Shown one piece after another: positions 1 through 5,334 of a DNA stretch of 5,334 nucleotides. The stretch is from Planctomycetota bacterium. Lineage in GTDB: Bacteria > Planctomycetota > Phycisphaerae > Sedimentisphaerales > Anaerobacaceae. Made by a program: the position numbers and the translations under genes. The stretch covers positions 1 to 5,334 of the forward strand of contig JAGLTN010000515.1 in assembly GCA_023135255.1 (NCBI GenBank). Direction: 5' to 3'. Numbering within the stretch: position 1 is the first letter of the stretch; each line of letters opens with the position of its first letter. The notes under the pieces were generated by a model. That model was not told the DNA's origin. It made no database searches and was given only the letters and a program-made list of their open reading frames with translations.

Positions 1-1279
1 GCCGGTAAAAGGCACAAGGGATTTTTATCCTGAAGATATGGCGGTTCACAATTTTATTCTTGATGGTTGGAAGCAGTCATCTTTGCGTAACGGGTTTGAG
101 GAATATGAAGGGCCTATCTTTGAGTATCTGAAGATGTACCAGGTTAAAAGCGGCGACGAGATCGTTGATCAGCTTTTTAATTTTACCGACCGTGGCGGCC
201 GGAGACTGGCTATTCGTCCCGAGATAACACCGACTTTGGCGCGGATGGTAAATCAAAAGATCAATGCATTATCCAAACCGATAAAATGGTTTTCACTGCC
301 GAGAATGTGTCGTGCAGAAAGGCCCCAAAAGGGCAGACTTCGCGAGTTTTTCCAATGGAATATTGATATCATTGGCATTGACAATGTTGCTGCTGATGCA
401 GAAGTAATTTTTACAGCGTTGGATTACCTCCGTAGTGCGGGTCTTAGCAGCGATGATATAAAAGCCAAAATATCGAGTCGAAAGCTTCTTGCTACTGTTT
501 TGACAAGCTTTGGTATTAACCAGGAAAAGCTTGAAGCCCTTTATCCCGTGTTAGATAAGAAATCTAAGGTAAGCGAAGATGCATTTGAAGAAATGCTTTC
601 AGAAATTATCAGTAGTTCTGAAATAATCGGAAAAATAATAAAGATGATGAATGTTGATTCATCTGATCAGCTTGCTGAGTTTGCAGAGTTTAACGTCGAG
701 ACACGAGAGGCAGTTGAGGAAGTTCAAAGACTTTTTGTGTTGCTTAATGAAATGGGTGTAGCTGACTACTGCGTATTTGATATGAATATTGTAAGAGGCT
801 TGGCGTATTACACAGGTGTTGTTTTTGAAATACATGATGCTGTCGGACAGCTTCGCGCGATTTGCGGCGGGGGTAGATACGACAGCTTGTTGAAACAGTT
901 TGGTGGTCCGGAAATTACCGGCACAGGTATGGGGATGGGAGATTCTGTGCTGGAAATATTGCTTCGCGAAAGAGGGCTTATCGACGATAACATGCCTACA
1001 AGGCAGCTTGATTACTTCATTGCCTATACAGATGAGAGTCTTGCGTCTGAAGTAATTAAGACGGCTGCAAAAATAAGAACAGCAGGGCTTTGTGCTAATT
1101 TTAGTTATAAGTCAAATAAGCTTGCTAAACAACTCAAGCAGGCATCAGAGCAAAATGCAAAAAAGACGATTATAATTGGCGGTGAGTTTATTGAGAATCA
1201 GGAATTTGCGGTTAAGGATATGCAGACTTCTCAGCAGGAACTTATCAAAGCTGAAGCGTTTTTTAAGAAGCTTAAGTAA
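1..1279 (+). CDS. hisS: Histidyl-tRNA synthetase, 5'-truncated by the window edge
   Basis: Class II aminoacyl-tRNA synthetase that charges tRNA-His with histidine in the cytoplasm. The reading frame is open from base 2 and 425 residues are visible. The first reads KGTRDFYPEDM, the hallmark N-terminus of HisRS, so the ATG at base 38 is an internal methionine and the real start lies just outside the window. Seen in order: RPEITPT (bases 215-235); motif 2, CRAERPQKGRLREFFQ (308-355); the histidine-specific motifs RGLAYYTG (794-817) and GGGRYD (866-883); motif 3 region GTGMGMGDSVL (920-952); then an HGTP-type anticodon-binding domain from about base 1000 to the end. The intact histidine motifs argue for HisS rather than the HisZ paralogue. 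The usual motif 3 GLER is replaced by a GDSV-like string, which I recall from planctomycete-type HisRS (GMGDVVL). It is the first visible gene of the five-gene operon and is followed by a 13-base gap. Confidence 0.96.
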   Translation, partial: PVKGTRDFYPEDMAVHNFILDGWKQSSLRNGFEEYEGPIFEYLKMYQVKSGDEIVDQLFNFTDRGGRRLAIRPEITPTLARMVNQKINALSKPIKWFSLPRMCRAERPQKGRLREFFQWNIDIIGIDNVAADAEVIFTALDYLRSAGLSSDDIKAKISSRKLLATVLTSFGINQEKLEALYPVLDKKSKVSEDAFEEMLSEIISSSEIIGKIIKMMNVDSSDQLAEFAEFNVETREAVEEVQRLFVLLNEMGVADYCVFDMNIVRGLAYYTGVVFEIHDAVGQLRAICGGGRYDSLLKQFGGPEITGTGMGMGDSVLEILLRERGLIDDNMPTRQLDYFIAYTDESLASEVIKTAAKIRTAGLCANFSYKSNKLAKQLKQASEQNAKKTIIIGGEFIENQEFAVKDMQTSQQELIKAEAFFKKLK

Positions 1280-1283
1280 TTTT

Positions 1284-1288
1284 AAAGG
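1284..1288 (+). promoter_or_regulatory. Possible ribosome binding site of the HYExAFE gene
   Basis: AAAGG lies 4 bases before the ATG at 1293 and 13 bases before the alternative ATG at 1302. The spacing is short for the first and too long for the second, so it weakly favours 1293. It is the only Shine-Dalgarno-like string I see before an internal gene of this operon. The other downstream genes start within or right after the preceding stop and probably rely on translational coupling. Confidence 0.35.
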
Positions 1289-1292
1289 CAAA

Positions 1293-1826
1293 ATGCAAAC
1301 TATGGGCTCAAATCATTACGAGTTGGTCTTTGAAAACTGGCTTAAAGATAATCATATAAAGTTTACTCGAATTGATGAAGCCAAGAGAGCGAGGTTAGGG
1401 AAAGCGAGTATTAAAAGCTTTGATTATTTTGTCTATGCTGGTAGTCATAATGTTATTATAGCTGATGTTAAAGGCAGAAAGTTTAAGGGCACCAGTTTTG
1501 AAAAACTGACATCTCTGCAATGCTGGGTTACTGAGACTGATATTACAGATATTGAATTCTGGCAAAAAATATTTGGTGATGATCACCATGCGGTGTTCTT
1601 TTTTGTCTATGATGTGCAAAATGTGGATGTAGATTTTGACGGCAGAGATGTTTACGATTTCGGTGGGAAGAGGTATTTGTTTTTCTGTGTAGAACTCGAT
1701 AAATATAAAAAATATATGAGAGTAAGAAGTCCGAAGTGGAAAACCGTGACACTTTCAGCTGATGATTTCAGAGCTTATGCAGTTGAAATGAAAGATTTTT
1801 TTAAAAATGAGAATTATAGCGGGTAA
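1293..1826 (+). CDS. HYExAFE-family protein, putative PD-(D/E)XK nuclease-like
   Basis: A 177-residue soluble protein with no signal peptide or membrane segment. It begins with HYELVFE (residues 8-14), matching the HYExAFE signature of a family of unknown function that I associate with planctomycetes. Further conserved-looking blocks are KSFDYFVY (41-48), DVKGRKF (58-64), CWVTETDI (77-84) and RSPKWKTV (145-152). E14, D44 and D58-x-K60 are arranged like the active site of PD-(D/E)XK nucleases (helix Glu, strand Asp, D-x-K), so a DNA- or RNA-cleaving fold is plausible, but activity is only inferred. The frame stays open back to an ATG at 1176 inside hisS. That extension is arginine/leucine-rich and out of frame with hisS, so it is probably not translated. 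I chose 1293 because of the AAAGG before it; 1302 (MGSNHYE) is the alternative. The 3' end overlaps rsmD by 20 bases, and its place between hisS and rsmD hints at a nucleic-acid-related role. Confidence 0.85.
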   Translation: MQTMGSNHYELVFENWLKDNHIKFTRIDEAKRARLGKASIKSFDYFVYAGSHNVIIADVKGRKFKGTSFEKLTSLQCWVTETDITDIEFWQKIFGDDHHAVFFFVYDVQNVDVDFDGRDVYDFGGKRYLFFCVELDKYKKYMRVRSPKWKTVTLSADDFRAYAVEMKDFFKNENYSG

Positions 1827-2379
1827 AAAACGAGGTTTGCATTTGCTGAGTCCCAAGGGTGATGTTTCCAGGCCTATCACTGACAGGGTGAAGGAGTCGC
1901 TTTTCAGCGTTTTGTATAAATATGACATTCCCACTGATATGGTAGTTGCAGATATTTTCAGCGGAATTGGTTCTATTGGTCTGGAGGCTTTGAGCAGAGG
2001 GGCGAAGTTTTGTACCTTTATAGAAAAAGATTCGAAGATAGCCGTAGTATTAGAAAAGAATATTGCCAAAGCAAACTTTGTGAAAGAGTCTAAAGTGATC
2101 CGTACCAATGCTTTTAAATCTGGTGCCCCGGTTGATGAGGAGAAATACCATTTTGTTTCTGTCGATCCGCCTTTTCCTCTTACGAGAGATGTAAGTGAAA
2201 CTTCTCAGCTGGCAGGTATGTTTGAAGTTTTGCAGAGTCAGCTTGCACCTGATGCGATCGTTATTGTCAGAACTCATAAGTCTGTTGATCTGCTGGACAA
2301 TTATGGATTTTTAAAACAGATCGACCGCCGCAAGTGGGGCATAAATGCAGTTGCTATTTTTCAATATGATATAAAATGA
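1807..2379 (+). CDS. rsmD: 16S rRNA (guanine(966)-N(2))-methyltransferase RsmD
   Basis: SAM-dependent Rossmann-fold methyltransferase. In the family, RsmD makes m2G966 in 16S rRNA during 30S assembly. The 190 residues are normal family length. Seen: N-terminal MRIIAGKKRG (1-10); RPITDRVKESLF (22-33), the characteristic RsmD block; SAM-binding motif I, DIFSGIGSIGLEALSRGA (49-66); acidic IEKD (72-75), whose carboxylate would hold the SAM ribose; catalytic motif IV as DPPF (120-123) in place of the commoner DPPY; and a C-terminal RKWGINAVAIFQYD (175-188) resembling the family's RRYG...A ending. The start at 1807 gives the canonical MRIIAG N-terminus although it lies inside the previous gene by 20 bases. 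There is no clear Shine-Dalgarno, so translational coupling is likely. The stop overlaps the next start as ATGA. The exact target base is taken from the family and was not tested here. Confidence 0.94.
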   Translation: MRIIAGKKRGLHLLSPKGDVSRPITDRVKESLFSVLYKYDIPTDMVVADIFSGIGSIGLEALSRGAKFCTFIEKDSKIAVVLEKNIAKANFVKESKVIRTNAFKSGAPVDEEKYHFVSVDPPFPLTRDVSETSQLAGMFEVLQSQLAPDAIVIVRTHKSVDLLDNYGFLKQIDRRKWGINAVAIFQYDIK

Positions 2380-3593
2380 CCAATAAAGAAGCTGCGATAA
2401 CTATAGTCGAGAAATTGCGAGAGCAGAGCTTTGAAGCATTGCTGGCCGGCGGATGTGTTCGTGACATGCTGCTTTCCAGGCAGGCTAAGGACTATGATGT
2501 TGCTACCAGTGCCAAGCCTGATGAAGTTTCAAAGTTGTTCAGGCGTACTCTTCAAGTCGGTGCAAAGTTCGGAGTGGTTATTGTTCTTCTCGATGATCAG
2601 CAGGTAGAAGTTGCAACGTTCAGGGCAGAATCAGGCTATGTCGATGGTCGCCATCCGACGGAAGTTAAATTTACCACTGCCCGCGAAGATGCAAGCAGAC
2701 GTGATTTTACTATTAATGCTATGTTCTATGACCCGGTGGAGGAAAAGGTTATAGATTATTTTAATGGTCGGGATGATCTGAAACGGCAGATGATAAAAAC
2801 CGTCGGCAATGCCCAGCAGAGATTTAAAGAAGATTATCTAAGAATGCTGCGTGCGGTCAGGTTTTCCGCTCAACTTAATTTTAAAATTGACCGGCAAACC
2901 TGGCAGGGGGTTTGTGATAATTCTGAAAAGATATCCAAAATAAGCGGCGAAAGAATCTGCATGGAACTTAACGGCATACTTACCTGCCCGGCAAAATCTT
3001 ATGCTGCACAAATGCTTTTTGATAGTGGCTTATCACGGGCGATATTTAATAACTTTGACGATAAATCCGCAATTGAAGGTATCTCTGTGCTGAATCAGAT
3101 GCCCGATAATATTGATTTTATTACGGGTTTGGCGGCATTTTTCGCAGGTTTTGAAACTAAAGATGCGATAAAGAAATGCAAAATTCTAAGCCTGAGCAGA
3201 AAGCAGAATGCGAAGTTAAGGTTTTTGCTGTCTAACAGAGGCAGGCTCTTAAATGAGAATATGTCATTATCTGAATTGAAAACTTTTTGTGCAAATGATC
3301 ATTTCGAAGAGCTTTACGAATTTGAGGCTGCAATACAAAAACTCCAAAATGAAACCGGGTTGCTTAATTTAATAGCACTTAAAGAGAGAATTAAATTCCT
3401 CGGCGATATTGATTATAGTCCGGTTCCTTTGCTTAATGGTAAGCAGTTGCAGGAATTAGGCTCAGTGGAAGGGCCCGGACTCGGTGAGTTGGCAAAAAAG
3501 TTATATATCGCTCAGCTTGAAGAAGAAATTACCACAAAACAGCAGGCTAAGGATTGGGTGATAAGCTGGTTTAAAAATAACCCTACAAAATAA
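2376..3593 (+). CDS. cca: Class II tRNA nucleotidyltransferase (CCA-adding type)
   Basis: Polymerase-beta-type nucleotidyltransferase expected to build or repair the 3' CCA end of tRNAs without a nucleic-acid template. Its 405 residues match bacterial CCA enzymes. Seen: GGCVRD (25-30) followed by the metal-binding pair D39-x-D41 in KDYDVAT; VEVATFR (77-83); SRRDFTINAM (107-116); YFNGRDDL (128-135); and EDYLRMLRAVRF (152-163), holding the EDxxR motif that selects incoming CTP and ATP in class II enzymes. The C-terminal region carries LLNGKQLQELG (352-362), GPGLGELAKKL (366-376) and AQLEEEITTK (379-388), a tail common in this family. I see no HD phosphohydrolase domain. The roughly 24-residue loop between TFR and RRDF is full length, arguing against a CC-only enzyme. 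A poly(A) polymerase or A-adding specialist cannot be excluded from sequence alone. The start overlaps the rsmD stop (ATGA), implying translational coupling. Confidence 0.9.
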   Translation: MTNKEAAITIVEKLREQSFEALLAGGCVRDMLLSRQAKDYDVATSAKPDEVSKLFRRTLQVGAKFGVVIVLLDDQQVEVATFRAESGYVDGRHPTEVKFTTAREDASRRDFTINAMFYDPVEEKVIDYFNGRDDLKRQMIKTVGNAQQRFKEDYLRMLRAVRFSAQLNFKIDRQTWQGVCDNSEKISKISGERICMELNGILTCPAKSYAAQMLFDSGLSRAIFNNFDDKSAIEGISVLNQMPDNIDFITGLAAFFAGFETKDAIKKCKILSLSRKQNAKLRFLLSNRGRLLNENMSLSELKTFCANDHFEELYEFEAAIQKLQNETGLLNLIALKERIKFLGDIDYSPVPLLNGKQLQELGSVEGPGLGELAKKLYIAQLEEEITTKQQAKDWVISWFKNNPTK

Positions 3594-3595
3594 TT

Positions 3596-4723
3596 ATGAA
3601 TCCTTTCACATTATTAATAAAACCATCAGGTTCGGATTGTAATATTGATTGCAAATATTGCTTTTATAAAAACCGCTCTGCTAAAGTCGGCACCGGTAAA
3701 CAAAGGATGAGCCTTAAAGTTCTTGAAAAGCTGGTCAAAGATTATCTTGCACTTGAATTCGGAATAAACGGTTTTGCCTGGCAGGGGGGCGAGCCTACTT
3801 TGATGGGGCTTGGTTTTTTCAAAGAAGTTGTAAGGCTGCAAAATGAGTATAAGAGACAAGATCAGGTGATTGAAAATTCACTTCAGACAAATTCTATTTT
3901 GCTTGACGATGATTGGTGTGAGTTTCTTCATGAAAACAATTTTCTTGTGGGTATAAGTATTGATGGGCCTAAGAATTTTAATGACCATTACCGGGTTAAT
4001 TTTAATAGTGACGGCACTTTTGACAAGGTAATGGCGGCGATAAAAAGATGTAAAAAGCATGGAGTTCAATTCAACACTTTAACGTTGCTGAATAATAATA
4101 ATGTTGAGCATGTTAAAGAGCTTTTTGATTTCTTTGTTGAAAATGATATTAAATACCAGCAGTTTATTCCGTGTGTGGAGACCAATCCTAAGATGGGTGA
4201 GGTTGCGGATTTTTCGATAACGCCAAAGCAATATGGTGACTTCTTATGTGGGCTTTTCGATCTTTGGTATGAATATGGCCCGGAAAAGATCAGTATCCGT
4301 GACTTCGATTCTATTATCAGTTTTTGTCTTAGCGGCAAGCATACCATCTGTACTTTTAGTAAGCAATGCAGTGGTTATATAGTTGTTGAGCATACGGGCA
4401 AATGTTTCTGCTGTGATTTTTTTGTTAGAGGTGAATTTGGTCTTGGCAATATTTTTGAAACTAATATTGCTCAGCTTGCCTGTAGTAATATTAAAAGGAA
4501 ATTTGCCCGTAACAAACAGAAGCTGCCGAGCAAATGTCTTGTTTGCAGACATCTTGATGTCTGTCGCGGCGGATGCATGAAAGACAGGGTCGTGATTGAT
4601 GATTTACAGAACAAGCAAAACTATTTCTGCGAAAGTTACAAATCTTTCTTTGATTATTCAATGCCTCGGTTTATGCAGATAGCAGCTAAAGTTGCGTCTG
4701 GTCAGCAAGACTTTAACCGGTAG
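3596..4723 (+). CDS. Anaerobic sulfatase-maturating enzyme (radical SAM/SPASM)
   Basis: Radical SAM enzyme expected to oxidise the active-site Cys or Ser of sulfatases to formylglycine without oxygen, in the cytoplasm. The 375 residues show the radical SAM cluster C15-x3-C19-x2-C22 (CNIDCKYCF), QGGEPTL (63-69), LQTN (96-99) and SIDG (121-124). The SPASM region follows, with C252, C258, C273, C314, C317, C323, C327 and C345. These match, at a constant offset of three, the eight auxiliary-cluster cysteines I recall for the Clostridium perfringens enzyme. C273-D274 supplies the aspartate proposed as catalytic base (D277 there). CRHLDVCRGGCMKDR (317-331) and NYFCESYKSFF (342-352) are typical of this subfamily. 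Two extra cysteines, C270 and C272, sit just before C273. The gene starts 2 bases after the cca stop with no clear Shine-Dalgarno and is the last gene of the operon. No sulfatase is in the window. A related SPASM peptide-modifying function is possible but less likely. Confidence 0.9.
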   Translation: MNPFTLLIKPSGSDCNIDCKYCFYKNRSAKVGTGKQRMSLKVLEKLVKDYLALEFGINGFAWQGGEPTLMGLGFFKEVVRLQNEYKRQDQVIENSLQTNSILLDDDWCEFLHENNFLVGISIDGPKNFNDHYRVNFNSDGTFDKVMAAIKRCKKHGVQFNTLTLLNNNNVEHVKELFDFFVENDIKYQQFIPCVETNPKMGEVADFSITPKQYGDFLCGLFDLWYEYGPEKISIRDFDSIISFCLSGKHTICTFSKQCSGYIVVEHTGKCFCCDFFVRGEFGLGNIFETNIAQLACSNIKRKFARNKQKLPSKCLVCRHLDVCRGGCMKDRVVIDDLQNKQNYFCESYKSFFDYSMPRFMQIAAKVASGQQDFNR

Positions 4724-4727
4724 TGAT

Positions 4728-4772
4728 AAAAAAAAGGCCCTGAAAATGATTTCAGAGCCTTTGACTATTTTT
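4728..4772. terminator. Bidirectional intrinsic terminator between convergent genes
   Basis: A 13-pair hairpin has arms 4733-4745 (AAAGGCCCTGAAA) and 4750-4762 (TTTCAGAGCCTTT) with a 4-base loop. On the - strand a run of eight A (4728-4735) reads as eight U, three of them inside the stem, giving a textbook terminator for the oxidoreductase gene. On the + strand the hairpin ends 10 bases after the maturase stop is passed and is followed, after five bases, by TTTTT (4768-4772), a weaker signal for the operon. The single imperfect pair (4739 with 4756) is C-A in the + transcript but G-U in the - transcript, so the structure is better formed for the - strand gene. Termination in both directions is inferred. 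Confidence 0.85.
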
Positions 4773-4779
4773 AATATCT

Positions 4780-5334
4780 TCAGATTAATTTAGTTATTCC
4801 CGGCATCGGGACGGAGTTGGTCTTCATTGGGCCAAACTCATATTTTTCAGGAGTAAGGTCAAGTTTGGAAGCGTTCATTGCCCAGCTTAACTTCAAAGCT
4901 CTGCCGGTGTAGGTACTCATTCTGCCGGCTATCGCGGTCAATGTGCTTTCGGCAACTTGCTTAGCTTCATTGACAGGCTCGTTGTTGCGGATAGCTGCTA
5001 TGAGGTCAGCGTGTTCTACTTCGTATGGATTTGGAGATGCTTCTTTTGGCTCAAAAGGTTTGGCTCCTGTTATTTTACCAGTAGCGCCGTCAAGGTAAGC
5101 AACGCCTTTTGTACCTACAATTCTCTCCGAGACGTTACTTGTACAGCCGTCCATTTGGCGACACATACTTGTTATTTTCGCACCGTTTGGATAATCATAT
5201 TCTACTGTGAAGTGGTCGAATATGTTGCCGTACTCGGGGGCGGTTCTGATATGTCTTCCACCGATGCCCATACATTTGAGGGGGATTTCGCCAAATGCCC
5301 AGTTGACAACATCGAGGTTGTGAAGGTGCTGTTC
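4780..5334 (-). CDS. Gfo/Idh/MocA-family oxidoreductase, C-terminal part only
   Basis: The reading frame runs without interruption from the right window edge to a TGA at 4782-4780, so 184 C-terminal residues are seen and the NAD(P)-binding Rossmann domain is missing. The ATG at 5271 is internal: in-frame coding continues upstream as EQHLHNLDVVNWAFG, which carries the E-Q-x-x-H-N-x-D signature around the catalytic histidine of Gfo/Idh/MocA dehydrogenases. Downstream, GGRHIRTAPEYGNIFDHF, a YDYPNGAKI strand and SERIVGTKGVAYLDG fit the substrate-binding alpha/beta domain of the planctomycete-abundant subgroup. Family members oxidise or epimerise sugars, inositols and related polyols using NAD(P). 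The substrate cannot be told here. Many planctomycete relatives have a Tat-type export signal, but that end is outside the window. The gene converges on the operon and ends at the shared hairpin terminator. Confidence 0.92.
   Translation of the reverse strand, partial: EQHLHNLDVVNWAFGEIPLKCMGIGGRHIRTAPEYGNIFDHFTVEYDYPNGAKITSMCRQMDGCTSNVSERIVGTKGVAYLDGATGKITGAKPFEPKEASPNPYEVEHADLIAAIRNNEPVNEAKQVAESTLTAIAGRMSTYTGRALKLSWAMNASKLDLTPEKYEFGPMKTNSVPMPGITKLI

Noticed and set aside
38..40. The ATG at 38 as the start of hisS.
   Set aside because: In-frame upstream codons encode KGTRDFYPED, the conserved HisRS N-terminus, so the gene begins before the window.
1176..1292. A 39-codon N-terminal extension of the HYExAFE gene overlapping the 3' end of hisS.
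   Set aside because: It is an arginine/leucine-rich out-of-frame reading of hisS coding sequence with no Shine-Dalgarno. The family signature HYExxFE begins only after 1293, where a plausible start exists.
1796..1807. A T7A5 run at the HYExAFE/rsmD overlap as a possible programmed frameshift site producing a fusion.
   Set aside because: rsmD lies in the +1 frame relative to the upstream gene, so -1 slippage would not join them. rsmD has its own canonical MRIIAG start, and a TGA at 1789 closes its frame just upstream.
1755..2108. A 117-codon open frame on the - strand opposite rsmD.
   Set aside because: It is a shadow of rsmD, whose motifs are all intact. The antisense protein shows no recognisable family features.
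4244..4552. Open frames on the - strand (and a 65-codon + strand frame at 4383-4580) within the maturase gene.
   Set aside because: They overlap the region encoding the conserved SPASM cysteines in the correct frame, have no recognisable motifs and are best explained as chance frames.
5269..5271. The - strand ATG at 5271 as the start of a short oxidoreductase-like gene.
   Set aside because: The same frame continues to the window edge with the conserved EQHLHNLD motif, so this is an internal methionine of a longer gene.
1..5334. CRISPR arrays, insertion sequences, tRNA or rRNA genes and riboswitches.
   Set aside because: By eye no regularly spaced repeats, transposase-like frames or tRNA-like cloverleafs were found, and there is no non-coding stretch longer than about 60 bases to hold such elements.

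Overview
The window is a compact bacterial chromosomal segment, almost entirely coding. The best guess for the organism is a planctomycete, probably an anaerobic, AT-leaning lineage of the Phycisphaerae/Sedimentisphaerales type. This is inferred from four things: a HYExAFE-type protein (a family I associate with Planctomycetes), a histidyl-tRNA synthetase with planctomycete-like motif variants, an anaerobic sulfatase-maturase, and a Gfo/Idh/MocA oxidoreductase with planctomycete-style wording in its C-terminal domain. No composition or phylogeny was computed.

Layout. Bases 1-4723 hold five genes on the + strand, packed as a probable operon. They are hisS (histidyl-tRNA synthetase, 5' end cut off by the window), a HYExAFE-family protein with PD-(D/E)XK nuclease-like residues, rsmD (16S rRNA guanine-N2 methyltransferase), a class II tRNA nucleotidyltransferase (CCA-adding type), and a radical SAM/SPASM anaerobic sulfatase-maturating enzyme. 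The junctions are a 13-base gap, a 20-base overlap, a 4-base ATGA overlap and a 2-base gap. No internal promoter or terminator is evident. Bases 4724-4779 are the only clear intergenic stretch and hold a hairpin that can serve as a terminator in both directions. Bases 4780-5334, on the - strand, hold the C-terminal part of a Gfo/Idh/MocA-family oxidoreductase that converges on the operon. Its N-terminal part lies beyond the window.

How the genes fit together. Three of the five operon genes make or modify the translation machinery: His-tRNA charging, tRNA 3'-CCA end synthesis or repair, and 16S rRNA methylation. The HYExAFE protein sits among them and may therefore act on nucleic acid. The last gene, a formylglycine-generating radical SAM enzyme, has no obvious link to translation. 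It more likely activates sulfatases encoded elsewhere in the genome, of which planctomycetes typically have many. No mobile elements, CRISPR arrays, tRNA or rRNA genes, or repeats were seen. The most interesting point is the nuclease-like protein of unknown function embedded in a translation operon.
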